Shown here one piece after another: positions 1-10,071 of a stretch of DNA of 64,000 bases. Source of the stretch: Lampris incognitus (Eukaryota; Chordata; Actinopteri; Lampriformes; Lampridae). The notes beneath the pieces were generated by a model. It searched no databases. It was not told the DNA's origin and saw nothing but the letters and a program-made list of their open reading frames with translations. Numbering within the stretch: the stretch's first letter is position 1; every line of letters starts with the position of its first letter. The position numbers and the translations under genes were made by a program. The stretch is from assembly GCF_029633865.1 (NCBI RefSeq), contig NC_079216.1:20553019-20617018 (forward strand), read 5' to 3'.

Positions 1-2
1 CT

Positions 3-1103
3 CTCCAGTACAAGAATCTTGCAGGGGGACACCACGTCCAGCAGTGGAGAAAATTTCTGTGCAGTTCCTCCAACAAGACCAGTCTCATCAAGTTTCTGGT
101 GGAAGAGTGGAAACTCCCACGATACAGAGCTATGCTGCATGGCAAGGTGTTGTACATGACCTGTGAGGAAACCTGCAACAAGTTGACAGAAGATGGGTGT
201 GAGGAAGCAGCAGAACTGCACTCCACACATGAAGAAGCTGACACCCGTCTGCTCCTGCATGCATTGCATGCAGCAAATGCGGGCTCAAAGTCAGTTATCA
301 TCACAGCTGAGGACACTGATGTCATGGTGCTTTGTCTTGGCTTCCAGAAGGACATCACCTGTCCCATCTACCAGAAGTGTGGAACTCAGAACCGCACACG
401 GTTTGTCGACATCACCAAACTGGCAAGTTCACTTGGAGACAGCATCTGTGACAGCCTAATTGGCTTACATGCCTTCACAGGCTGCGACACTGTCAGTGCA
501 TTCGCTGGTCGAGGGAAGCTGAATGCCCTGAAGATGGTGAGAAAGCACACTTCCTGCCAAGAGACTTTTAGTCAACTGGGAAAGACATGGAATGTGAGTG
601 ATGAGCTGTTCCAGAAAATTGAGCAGTTCACCTGTCGGATGTATGTTGCTAATAGCAGCACTGCTGAGGTGAACAAACTGCGTTACCAGCTCTTCTGCAC
701 CAAAAGGGGAGAGGTTGAGTCCAGCCAGCTGCCACCATGTAGAGACTGTCTCTTTATGCATGTTCAACGAGCCAACTATCAGGCAGCAATATGGAAGTGC
801 TGTCTGCAGGCTAACCCTGTGGTGCCAAGCCCTACTGAGTATGGATGGACAGACGATGAAGGCAAGCTGGCAATTTACTGGATGCGCTCCCCACCTGCAC
901 CAGATGTGGTCTTGGAAATGCTAACATGCAAGTGTGTGCATTCATGCAAAATGCCAAGTTGCATGTGCCTGTCAAATGTACTTCCATGCACAGACATGTG
1001 CAGGTTACAGACCTGCAGTAACCAAAAACAGCAGGATGGTCCAGAACTGGACTTTGAACTTGGGGAGTCAGATGATGAGAGAAACGAGCAGTTTGATGAA
1101 TGA
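3..1103 (+). CDS. XPG/PIN-nuclease-like ORF with Cys-rich tail, 5' partial
   Basis: The reading frame is open from base 3 to a TGA at 1101-1103, so the 5' end is outside the window; the first in-frame GTG (99) is not a credible start. About 367 codons are visible. Acidic motifs in order are HEEADTR, ITAEDTDVMVL and FTGCDTVSAFAGRGK, a spacing that resembles the metal-binding carboxylates of FEN1/XPG/PIN-fold nucleases. A run of cysteines follows (CKCVHSCKMPSCMC...PCTDMC...C), similar to a CXC/tesmin-type cluster, and the protein ends in an acidic tail. I recall the GCDTVSAFAGRGK-type motif from uncharacterised, multicopy proteins of fish and cnidarians, which suggests a transposon-borne or domesticated gene, but I cannot name the family. 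No stop or frameshift is seen in the visible part. Nuclease function is inference. Confidence 0.6.
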   Translation, partial: LQYKNLAGGHHVQQWRKFLCSSSNKTSLIKFLVEEWKLPRYRAMLHGKVLYMTCEETCNKLTEDGCEEAAELHSTHEEADTRLLLHALHAANAGSKSVIITAEDTDVMVLCLGFQKDITCPIYQKCGTQNRTRFVDITKLASSLGDSICDSLIGLHAFTGCDTVSAFAGRGKLNALKMVRKHTSCQETFSQLGKTWNVSDELFQKIEQFTCRMYVANSSTAEVNKLRYQLFCTKRGEVESSQLPPCRDCLFMHVQRANYQAAIWKCCLQANPVVPSPTEYGWTDDEGKLAIYWMRSPPAPDVVLEMLTCKCVHSCKMPSCMCLSNVLPCTDMCRLQTCSNQKQQDGPELDFELGESDDERNEQFDE

Positions 1104-1853
1104 CAGTGTGATGATTCTGATGGTATTACTGTGGTAGTAGTCTATTGATGCACAGGATGTTGATTCTGGACTTGGTTACCCAGAGCTTGATAACAATAAT
1201 GTAACCATATTCACATATACCCATTACCCTACCCATTACCATTACATATACCCACTAATGATATGGGATTACATATATCATTGACTAAGTATATGTAAAT
1301 GTCAATGTTGTTTAAAATATTAAAATAGTTCATTACTTCACTATGGTATTCCTTTTTATCATGTATTTTGATTGTGTATTTAAACAAATGTATAGAGACC
1401 AGTTTGTGACCTAACTGGCTTTGGTCTAGTTCTCATTTAAGGCTCACAAACACCTCACACAATGAAATAGTATGGGTATATTATACATTTCCTGAATCTT
1501 TACAGTCCTGTGAGTATTCCAGTTTTTGTGTTTTGTGTCCCTGATATTCCTAGATGCCACAGGGCTAAAAGAAAGTATATAGTTTAGGCGAACATTGCAG
1601 AAAGATGTGTGTTATTGACGGGTTGAAGAGCTCAAGTGACCTCTATATTTGTGAGAAATATCCACACCAGGGCTTGAATGAAAGCTAAGAAGGTCCCCCT
1701 TTAAAATGATACCAAAGACAATATTATAGAACATTGAAAAATGTCCTGACCATGAGGCTAAACCAGGATATGCACCAGCGTCTAAAATGCAATTTAGTTT
1801 AGCGGGTGGTTAACTTCATGAGCTGATAACTGTGATACAGCTGCCACTCAGGA
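1104..1853. other. AT-rich sequence, no gene recognised
   Basis: This stretch follows the stop of the first ORF and may hold its 3' untranslated region. It contains a short imprecise CATTACC/CATATACCCA repeat around 1210-1260. I see no coding frame and no DIRS left terminal repeat. Confidence 0.5.
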
Positions 1854-3026
1854 ATGGTTATCATACCAAAATATCATCTACAGACATGGATCCTTTCAAA
1901 AATTATAAGTAAGTTTTGCCACCTTGAGTGTACCGAAATATCGTCTGGCCCATGGACTAAAACATTCCTCGCCAGTTTCCGCGATCTGTTAGCGCGAGCA
2001 GTCGAGTCTGCCGACATCGTTACCAAGCCGGGCAATCCTCAAGATCCGGTGGTAGCCGATTTTCCACGAATGGCAGAGAGGGTCAGGGACTCCACTCTAC
2101 CACCTTATCCTCACATCGAACGAGCGTTTAAGCGGGCGGAGGCGGATCCGCTACTTAAATCGTCCTCAAAGTTCAGTGAGAAGGGGGTTGACGTCTTAGC
2201 AGTCGAGGTTAGGAACCTGAACTACAAAGACTGGAAAATTCCGCAACCAGAGAGGGACGTTTTATCGTTCAACCCTAACACCAAGGTGGGGTCTCGCGAT
2301 ACTCCCAAACACCCTTCGCAGTGGGGCCAACAGGTGGATCGTTACGCGTGTGATGCATGGCACGCCAGTACACGCGCAGCTGGACTCGTCTCAACGGCTG
2401 GGATGATAACGGCGTACATGCGCAAGCTCTGCAGCCTATCAAACGTCGAGCAAAGCAAAGCCGCCATCGCTACAGCAGGTATCGACGGGGCCGAGTTCGG
2501 TGACGTAGTGGCCAGCGAAGCAGGTTGTGAGTACATCATCGAAATGGAACGCATAGCTGACTCCCTGGGATCGCTGCTGTATTCCATCGCTCTAGAGTGT
2601 GGTTCTAGCGCAGCTGCCTCCACCCTTTCGCGCAGACGTCTCTGGCTAGAGACAGCCGGGGTAAAAGAGGAATTCTGCAAGGAATGGATGGCCCACTCCT
2701 GCGCAGGGAACCAGGGCCTGTTTGGAACGACCCCGGACATTATCAGCAAATACAAGGCCGCCCAGGCCGAGCGCGAAACCTTGCACAAGGAGCTTCTCCC
2801 GATGATGAAGAACCCGCCTACCCCTAAGCCCGCGGTGGGCAAAGGGCAGGGGGACAAGCCTGCGCGCAAGCAGAAATGGAGAGAGACTTATCCAAAAAGA
2901 GATGGTAAAGCGGGGCGCGGGCGTGGACAGGGCTCACGTCCAAACTCCCAGTCTTCCACAGAACCAGCGGCCAAGGCGGCCAAGCCGGACAGCACAGACG
3001 CTTCCAAGAAGGGAGCTGCCAAGTGA
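1854..3026 (+). CDS. DIRS gag-like ORF1
   Basis: An intact 390-codon frame that precedes the RT of the DIRS element and is therefore its putative Gag (nucleocapsid-like) protein. The first ~30 codons differ in base composition from the rest and probably read through flanking DNA; the element-derived protein may start after position ~1950. The C-terminal third is very basic and rich in K, G, R, P and A (GKGQGDKPARKQKW, GRGRGQGSRPNS), as expected of a nucleic-acid-binding tail. No CCHC zinc knuckle is seen, which is usual for DIRS. A gap of about 320 bp separates it from the RT frame. The assignment rests mainly on position; the sequence itself is only broadly gag-like. Confidence 0.65.
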   Translation: MVIIPKYHLQTWILSKIISKFCHLECTEISSGPWTKTFLASFRDLLARAVESADIVTKPGNPQDPVVADFPRMAERVRDSTLPPYPHIERAFKRAEADPLLKSSSKFSEKGVDVLAVEVRNLNYKDWKIPQPERDVLSFNPNTKVGSRDTPKHPSQWGQQVDRYACDAWHASTRAAGLVSTAGMITAYMRKLCSLSNVEQSKAAIATAGIDGAEFGDVVASEAGCEYIIEMERIADSLGSLLYSIALECGSSAAASTLSRRRLWLETAGVKEEFCKEWMAHSCAGNQGLFGTTPDIISKYKAAQAERETLHKELLPMMKNPPTPKPAVGKGQGDKPARKQKWRETYPKRDGKAGRGRGQGSRPNSQSSTEPAAKAAKPDSTDASKKGAAK

Positions 3027-3351
3027 CGTGTTTCGGCAGGATGTTACGACCCACACCAACAGACTGATTCCAGAGCCGTCTCCGGCGATATAGACGCTTG
3101 TTCAGGGGACACAGCGTGCGCAGGGCTAAACACTGCGCCTTTTATTTTGGTTTCTGATGCACAGTCTACTTGTTCTATTCCAAAGGTTGTGAATGTGAAT
3201 AAAAGTTTTTATGTTGGTGATGATGATGATTGCGTATTAAAAGGTTTGATACGCAAGTCTGATTGTCTGTCTGAATCTTTAGGTAAAGATGATGATAACA
3301 ATGTAATAACATCCCTGCTGGAAATATTGGATAATAATGACATGAGCGCAA

Positions 3352-5468
3352 ATGAGCCCCTGGGAGGGGACTATGATGCGACAATGTTTAGTCTCTCTGA
3401 TGGGTCAAATGGTAATTTGGAAAGGTTCAAAACGCCAATTCCCCCATCTGGGTCTCCTTTACAAGGACGAAGCCCCCCTATGGATGCAGGGCATGGCGGG
3501 CGGGGCTTCCCCAGACCCTTTACGCGCAACTTACGCGCGCTACCTGAACAGCAAGGTACAGGAGGCAACGAGACCTCTGTCACGCATGTTACACAGGTGG
3601 AAGGAATTGGTCCCGTCGGCTTCTGTTTTGGATCAGATAGCCCACGGACACCAAATCCTTTTCGAGAACGGTATTGTACCCCCGTACTTGGGAATAGTGC
3701 ATACGGAACCGGGGTCGGTGGCCGAAGCACAAATCCTAGACAACGAACTCACAGAGTTACTCTCGAAAGGGGCAATCACGGTGGTTCCTCCCCTAGAAAG
3801 AGAAAACGGGTTTTACAGCCGTTACTTTCTGGTCCCGAAGAAGGATGGGGGCATGCGCCCAATCCTAGATTTGAAACCCTTCAACAAGTATGTAGTGAAG
3901 GTCAGTTTCAAAATGCTACGCACACCGGTTCTGCTGTCAATGGTGACACAGTCCGATTGGCTAACTTCGGTCGACCTAAAAGATGCTTTCTATCATTGTC
4001 CGATTGCGGAAAGACACAGAAAGTATCTTCGGTTCTGTTACCGGGGTCAGTGTTACCAGTACACATGCCTCCCGTTCGGATATCGCCTCTCTCCTCTGAC
4101 ATTCACAAGGTGTGTGAAAGCAGCGCTCGGAGTGTTGATGCGCAAAGGTATGCACTTGGCATGGTTCCTAGATGACCTGTTGGTGTTGGCCCGGTCGCCG
4201 GAACAAGCAATACTCCATACTCAGGAGTTGATGGAATTCATGGAGTACATGGGTTTCACTATCAACATAAAGAAGAGCGCGCCATGGCCTTCGTGCCAGG
4301 CAACGTATCTGGGTCTGAGTTTGGATACGGTATCCATGCGCGCAACCCTTACGCAAGAGAGATGGCATTCCACCAGGACCACGTTAGCACATTTCGTCCC
4401 GGGGACATATGTCACTTATCGGATGATCAGGAGGCTGCTGGGCCTTCTGGCATCGGCTCACCAAGTTGTTCCTTTAGGTCTGTTGTTCATGAGGAGACTG
4501 CAATTGTGGTTCGCAGTTCACTTCTTGAAATACGGCAACGAACGCCGGTACAACAACCATCTTATCCTGGTCCCGCGCGTGGTAGCGCAGGACCTAGACC
4601 ACTGGAACAGAGCCTGCGTGGACATGTCTGGGGTCCCTATGGGCCCCAGGGGACCCGAGGTAACGATTTATACGGATGCGTCCCTCTCGGGTTGGGGGGC
4701 CATCCTTGACTACAAAACAGCGCGAGGAGTGTGGCCGTCTGGGGGAAGGTCCACATCAACGCGCGCGAGACGGAGACGATTTGGCTGGCTATCCAGCATT
4801 TCGCTCAGGATCTCGTAGGCCGTCACATACTGATAATGACAGACAGCATGACGGCCAAGGCCTACATCAACTGCCAAGGCGGTATGAAGTCCAAGCGTTG
4901 CAGAGAGTTGGCCATGCAAATTTGGATTTGGGTCAACAGCAACGCGCTATCAATCAGGGCGCTTCATGTTCCTGGGAAGGACAACGAAGCAGCGGACATC
5001 CTCTCGAGAGGCGGCTCGCATGCGGACAGTTGGAGCCTCAACCCAGCCATAGTGGCTATGATCTGGGAGAGGTTCGGGGTAGCTCAAGTGGATCTGTTCG
5101 CATCGAAACTCAATTACAAGTGCCCTCGTTGGTACTCGATGCTCCCGTCCGACCTAGCGCCGTTGGGGGTCAACGCGCTTGGACTAGAACCATGGCCCGA
5201 GGAGATGCTTTACGCATTCCCCCCGCGCAGGTGCCTCCTAGACCTGGTGGTCAAGTTCGAGCGCACAGGGGGTCGGTTAGTTCTCGTGGCCCCGTACGAA
5301 CCGAGCACCCCGTGGTTTCCGCGAATAGTGCCCTGGATAGTAGGCGAGCGGTTCGACGTCCCGGAGTGGGCGGACGCGCTCACGCAAGCAGGAGGGCTGC
5401 TACGGGAGGGCCCCTGGATAGGAGGCTCCCGATTAGCGGCGTGGATGCTTACAAAGCCAGGCTCTTAG
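3352..5468 (+). pseudogene. DIRS reverse transcriptase-RNase H (frameshifted)
   Basis: The RT domain lies in one frame from about 3545 to 4720, with motifs SVDLKDAFYH, CLPFGYRLSP and the FLDD catalytic box (AWFLDDLLVL). RNase H begins in the same frame (VTIYTDASLSGWGA) and continues in another (MTDSMTAKAYINCQ, VPGKDNEAADILSR), so a small indel lies near 4720-4740, where the TGG-rich sequence looks partly duplicated. An acidic N-terminal extension (DDDDCVLKG...) is readable in a third frame from 3147 to about 3500 and may be the original start, giving a second frameshift near 3450-3540. The arrangement RT-RNase H without integrase or protease is typical of DIRS elements. The 3' end overlaps the recombinase frame, as in this order. 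Confidence 0.85.
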
Positions 5469-6474
5469 CTATGGGACTTAGTGCGCAAGTGATTCGTGTC
5501 ATCTTAGCGGCGCGTAAAGACTCCACGTATTCCAGGTACCAGGGGTACTGGAATCGATTTGACCAATTTTGCGCTGAACGCGACATTGACCCTTTGTCAG
5601 TAGGGATTGGCCCTATACTGACTTTTGTGGAGGTCTGTAGGAGTGATAGACTATGGTCTCTCTCCTCGGTCAAAGTCTGTGTATCGGCTCTCACGTTCTT
5701 CCGGGGGAAGATCGAGGGTAGCACGGTTTTCACGCACCCGCTCATGACGCAGTACCTGTTGGGTGCTAAGAAGCTCTCAGCTAAGGAGCTTACGAGAGCT
5801 GAAACTTGGGATGCTTCCCTTGTTCTGCGCGCACTAGAGAAAGATCCCTTTGACCCATGTCTATGGCAGACATGCGTTATGTCTCGGCTAAGCTGGCTGT
5901 GCTCTTGGCACTTACCACCGCAGCGAGGGGTTGTGAGCTCACTGCACTCACCATCAAGGGGATGGTGTTTTCTGGTGATCTGATGGTCACGCTCTTTACA
6001 GACCCCAGCTTCGTGCCCAAAACTGTGTCTGTCCTGACGCGTAGGGCCCCGGTGGTGATACACGCGTTTCATCCGTCACCGGTGACTAGGGATGAGAAAC
6101 GCTTGCACCTCTCGTGTCCTGTACGGGCTTTACGCATTTACATGCGGCGCACAGCAGATATTCGTAGGTCTGACAGGCTGCTGTTGACCTACAGAGTGAG
6201 CAAACCAGGTTATGCCCTTTCCACCCAGAGGATAGCACACTGGCTGGTGGATGGTATTACGGAGGCGTATACCAAAGCGGGGAAAACAGCTCCTAAGCTG
6301 AAGGCGCATTCTACCCGAGGGACTGCTAGGTCGATAGCTGCGTTGTCAGGTATCGACTGGGAGGTCATCCGCCAGGCGGCGGTTTGGAGTGGTGAGACCA
6401 CTTTCTTACGGCATTATTACCGGCACGTTAAGGTGCGGTCGGTTGCCGACGCTGTTCTGGAGCAGGCCTCTTAG
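5438..6474 (+). pseudogene. DIRS tyrosine recombinase (frameshifted)
   Basis: This frame overlaps the end of RNase H. The N-terminal SAM-like core-binding part (DAYKARLLAMG...TYSRYQGYWNRFDQFC) is in one frame to about 5855. The catalytic domain (5857-6474) is in the next, so a one- or two-base indel lies near 5850-5860. The catalytic part shows the Arg of box I (TTAARGCELTAL), the HxxR motif (HSTRGTA), a Trp (AAVWSGETTF) and the nucleophile region (HYYRHV), followed by a stop TAG. This enzyme integrates the circular DNA intermediate of DIRS elements and replaces the DDE integrase of LTR retrotransposons. All catalytic residues remain readable; only the frameshift breaks it. Confidence 0.85.
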
Positions 6475-6556
6475 GATGCTCTCATCAGAACGCGTACCCC
6501 TTCCGACCAGGGGTTTGAAGGGTTCATTGGACGGCTAGGGAACGGAGGCACGAATC

Positions 6557-6665
6557 CTGTCGTTGTTCAATGCAATAACCCTCTCAGCCATTTGGAGTAC
6601 GTGAAATGTAACTTTGGGTTCGCGAAGCGAACCCTAGTTATATGAACAACGACAAAATGGCTGAG
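6557..6665 (+). repeat. DIRS internal complementary region (ICR)
   Basis: Bases 6612-6665 are the exact reverse complement of 6899-6952 (54 of 54 bases). Bases 6568-6593 are an exact direct copy of 6884-6909 (26 bp, starting CAATGCAATAACC). Sequence complementary to the outer end of the terminal repeat, placed just inside the right end, is the signature of the DIRS ICR, which in the accepted model templates completion of a circular intermediate. The outer limit (6557) is approximate. Confidence 0.75.
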
Positions 6666-6952
6666 AATAGAGCCGTTCTCCTCCTACCCGGGCCACAGGT
6701 GTGGTGCTCATTTAGTTGGAGATGGTTCGATTTACAAAGAGGAATAGCGCTTCCGGTGGGCGTGCCAATACGGGGTCGGTGGGAGGACATATGACCACAG
6801 GGGGTCATATTGTCCGGGATTGGCACGGGGAATGCACCTCCATCGTTTTTCTTTTTTCCAGCGAGCTATTGTGGATGATGTCACAATGCAATAACCCTCT
6901 CAGCCATTTTGTCGTTGTTCATATAACTAGGGTTCGCTTCGCGAACCCAAAG
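6666..6952. repeat. DIRS right inverted terminal repeat, with nested palindrome
   Basis: The outer 54 bp (6899-6952) pair with the ICR. Inside lies a nested imperfect palindrome: CGTGCCAAT (6761-6769) with ATTGGCACG (6819-6827), and GACATATGACC (6786-6796) with GGTCATATTGTC (6803-6814). The start of the repeat cannot be set because the left copy is missing. Confidence 0.6.
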
Positions 6953-7790
6953 ATAACCACACTTAACCAGGACCTGTTTAATGTGGGATTTCTCATCTTC
7001 CCTGGCCGCTGTGTCAGTGGGGACATCGTCAGCTTGGTGGTACAGCGTCCTGATGACTCCTAGTTTGTGCTGCCGTGGATGATGCGAGTCAAACCTTAAG
7101 TAGTACTGATCAGTATGTGTTGGTTTATGGTAAACATCAACAATCAAATGTCCCCCATCACCAATTGCAATTTCACAGTCTAAGAAGGCTAACCTGTCGT
7201 TTTTCACATCCTCCCTGGTGAACTTGATGTGGTTGTCCACAGAGTTAATGTGGTCAGTGAAATGTGGTACATCCTGAGATCTAATGTTAACCCAGGTGTC
7301 GTCCACAAACCTGAACCAACGGCTAGGTGGTGTCCCTGGATAGGACATCAGAGTCCTCTTTTCCACTTCCTCCATATACCAGTTGGCCACTACAAGTGAA
7401 ACCGGGGAACCCATAGCACACCCATGCTTCTGCCTATAGTACTGCCCCCTGTATATGAAGTACGCGGACTTAAGACAGCTTCAGGAGCAGACACATTTGG
7501 TCAGTGTTAAGAGTGGTCCTATTGCTAAGGGTGGCGTCGTTTTGTAATGTCTCCACTGCTTCTCCACTGTCTACCTCCACTGCTTCATCAACAGGAACAC
7601 GTGAAGAGAGACTTGAAATCATAAGAGACAATTGTTTCACCCCCCCCCATAATGATGTTCCTCACCTTATCCACAAAATCCATAGTGTTCTGAATGTGAT
7701 GTTCATTATTGTCTACCAACGGGTTAAGAATAGATACCAGAAACTTAGAGATGGGGGCAAACATTCCTAAATCCTCTGTGACTAGTGCGC
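6953..7790 (-). pseudogene. Penelope-like element reverse transcriptase fragment
   Basis: Reading on the minus strand gives consecutive Penelope RT motifs: KFLVSILNPLVDN, HHIQNTMDFVDKV, IVSYDFKSLFT, YFIYRGQYYRQKHG, MGSPVSLVVANWYMEE, RWFRFVDDTWVNI (catalytic VDD), FLDCEIAIGDGGHLIVDVY and KPTHTDQYYLRFDSHHP. Frameshifts lie near 7605 and 7500-7440. The reading frame runs into the DIRS terminal repeat at 6952, so the thumb and the GIY-YIG endonuclease are absent. Penelope-like elements encode an RT related to telomerase plus, usually, a GIY-YIG endonuclease. Identification of the family is firm; the copy is dead. Confidence 0.85.
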
Positions 7791-7805
7791 ATGGCCATTG
7801 AAACT

Positions 7806-7995
7806 CTAGTTAATGGTCACGTCTATTTGCATATGAAGCTGATCGTTGGTTTATGCAACTCTATTGTTCATAAGGGTAGGGGTACCTGCAGTCAGTTTAA
7901 TCTGAAAAGGTCACTTAGGTGAGTGATAAAATGTTTCTGTCAATGAACGTCGTATCCAGATGAACTGATTCAACTTTCGTTGATTTTCTTACCTG
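7806..7995 (+). repeat. Penelope-like terminal sequence, inverted relative to adjacent RT
   Basis: This sequence (TTTGCATATGAA, TACCTGCAGTCA, TCCAGATGAACTGATTCAAC) resembles the reverse complement of 56,948-57,110, where it lies downstream of a Penelope GIY-YIG frame. It is therefore a Penelope terminal region, but it points the opposite way to the RT fragment beside it. Confidence 0.6.
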
Positions 7996-8013
7996 GATTA
8001 TTGAGCAGGCAAT

Positions 8014-8047
8014 CTAATGCATCATGCACGAGTGCATGATGCATTAG
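8014..8047. repeat. Perfect 16-bp hairpin
   Basis: CTAATGCATCATGCAC (8014-8029) and its exact reverse complement (8032-8047) are separated by two bases. It lies just beyond the Penelope terminal sequence. No T-run follows, so there is no reason to call it a terminator. Confidence 0.9.
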
Positions 8048-8689
8048 GATTAGACTGCCATAGATTCGCGCTACGGTAGCATTTTTTGACAAGGCAGCAT
8101 AAATCGTCAGAACACCTGCCGCTGTCCACTCAGCTCCTCAGCTGAGATATACATCCAAATGCAGACAGCAGTATGGATTGCATGACAGAACCCTTACGCA
8201 TCCCTCTCGGGTCATCCAGTGAGTTAGTGATTGACCACAATTTGCGATGCATAGCCAACGGCGGCAGACAGTGGCAGCGTCGTGTGTGTGTGTGTGTGGG
8301 GGGGGGGGCATTTATTTTGTATTATTTTTGAAATGTAACCCTGAAAAATAATCCCAGTTTTTAAAAATTGTATCGGTTATCTGATTGTCTGTTGTTTTGT
8401 ATCCCGATTACGTAACGCCCGTTACTGTATTCCGTTACTCCACAAGCGTCATTGTAATGAACCAGAGACAGTATGCAGGGGTTATATTGAGGAGTGGAAT
8501 AGATTGTTCACATCGCTGAGGGACACAATCTACAATAATGTCCCCCAGAGGTTCTCCTTGGAAATTCAGTCAGCAAAACATGGCTTATATGTTATCTTAT
8601 CTTATAGTTATCTGAAGTATTAACTTTTTATTGTCTACCCTGCTTTGTTTTGACTTTATGCTATCTGATACAGTGCTTCTTGTTTTTTA
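8048..8689. other. No gene recognised; GT/G microsatellite at 8282-8308
   Basis: Apart from a (GT)n tract running into a G run, I find no coding frame or recognisable repeat. Confidence 0.5.
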
Positions 8690-8771
8690 ACTGTGTTCCG
8701 TAAGGTGTCCTTGAGTACTCTGAAAGGCGCCCACAAATAAAATGTAATATTATTATTATTATTATCATTAT

Positions 8772-8805
<34 letters not shown>

Positions 8806-8806
8806 A
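8690..8806 (+). repeat. L2-type LINE/SINE 3' tail with (ATT)n/(GTT)n
   Basis: The sequence GTGTCCTTGAGTACTCTGAAAGGCGC followed by an AAATAAAATGTA stretch and trinucleotide repeats (8746-8806) is the stem-loop type 3' end shared by L2-clade LINEs and the SINEs they mobilise. Only the tail is recognisable. Confidence 0.55.
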
Positions 8807-8974
8807 TGGCATCATGTGATGCACTTTTTAAGAGAAATGGGCCTAGTTGAGAGAATCTAATATTTAAAATTTTTTTTACTGCCTACCGATTGATATACAC
8901 TCCAGTCTTATGGGTGGCGGTAATGCACCAAAAGTTGGTTTGCTAACCGCCAATTCATTAGAAGAAGCAGAGAT

Positions 8975-9058
8975 GCGTATATCACATGGGCACCAGTCAC
9001 ATGATAGGCCGGAGGAAAAACGAGAACCGGAAGTCCGTCTTATCTTGCCGCTGTTCGG
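8975..9058 (+). promoter_or_regulatory. Candidate promoter / first noncoding exon with splice donor
   Basis: A TCACATGA E-box-like site, an ACCGGAAGT ETS-type site (around 9025) and a pyrimidine start-like TCTTATCTTGCC are followed by a good donor (TTCG|GTAAGTTT, about 9058). This resembles a housekeeping 5' exon, but no partner exon is identified, so this is weak. Confidence 0.25.
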
Positions 9059-9113
9059 TAAGTTTATTTTTCTCAACATTCATTTACACGTTTTAATGCA
9101 GAAGCCGGCTTGA

Positions 9114-10071
9114 TTATTTCTTTCACTGTATTTTGTGGTGGGAGGCTGAAACCTATTTTTGGTTGCCATGGATAGTTCATATATCGAGCGTTTGTTTCCA
9201 AGCAGGCAAAAATCAACCGTTTGTTTTCGTTAACCAACATTTTTTTTATCATCCACAAATAACTATATCACTGGAATAATTTGCATATTGAACAGTTTGA
9301 GTATTTCAACTGTATAAGCAGTTTAACTGTATAACTGTATAGCAAGATTTGGAATACGATACGGTCAGGCTGCTATAAAACATCTTACAAGTCCAGATAT
9401 ATTAAATCTATCCATTTCTTTAAGATATTACACTTTCAAAGCTGAAATAAAAATAAAATCTTACATCAAAAAGCTGAGGAGCACATATTTAAATGATCAT
9501 AGCCAGTCCTTACCAGTCCTGCAGCTCTCAACAAATACACAAACTAGTAGTTGCACTGCTTTCGCGTCTTCGGAAATTATTCACACCATTTCAGAAGTCT
9601 AAGGTGCGTACGACGTGCTGTGTCCTCAAGTGGATTTGGTCAGAAAGAACTAGATGGACGCTGTAGTATAGTTCCTTTTCGTTTTTGTCTTATCCCCCTA
9701 GTAAAAAAAAGAAGCCAATTTTGCACTTCAGCAACAGAATTTAGAGAGGAGCCGGATTAATTATGGACTTGATTTTTCTTCGTTAGTGAGCCAATAAAAG
9801 TGCTGAATGTGAAACCAGAGAGTTATATGGGACAGGTGCATAGCCATCTGTCACCGTCAGTCTTCCACGGTTTCCACCATGACTTTTTTTCTTTTTCTTT
9901 TTTTTAAGTGGTTAGCGTTAATTTCTTTTGTTTTGGTGGACTTTGCATCATTTGGTGCATCACTTTACACCACTGGAAACACGTGCTTTTTTAAACGCGC
10001 AGAAACCGTTGGAGTCACAATTTATGACGGTCGCAGAGTTGGGTTACACTGCCAAGATGGTCCAGCGGTCG
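9114..10071. other. No gene recognised
   Basis: AT-rich sequence with only short open frames. Nothing in it resembles a known gene or repeat family to me. Confidence 0.4.

Larger units (their letters stand above)
1930..6952 (+). mobile_element. DIRS-type tyrosine-recombinase retrotransposon, 5' truncated
   Basis: The order gag-like ORF, RT plus RNase H, tyrosine recombinase, internal complementary region and right terminal repeat is that of the DIRS order. GC content rises near 1930-1960, where the element appears to begin. No left terminal repeat matching the right one is visible upstream, so the left end is lost. The right end at 6952 directly abuts a Penelope-like RT fragment on the other strand, so the element probably integrated into that older copy. 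Frameshifts in the RT/RNase H junction and in the recombinase show that it is inactive. The left boundary is approximate. Confidence 0.85.

Noticed and set aside
2342..2869. A 175-codon minus-strand ORF
   Set aside because: Antisense shadow of the DIRS gag-like frame.
4676..5983. A 435-codon plus-strand frame taken as one protein
   Set aside because: Its first two thirds are an alternative frame of RNase H; only the part after about 5,438 is real recombinase sequence.
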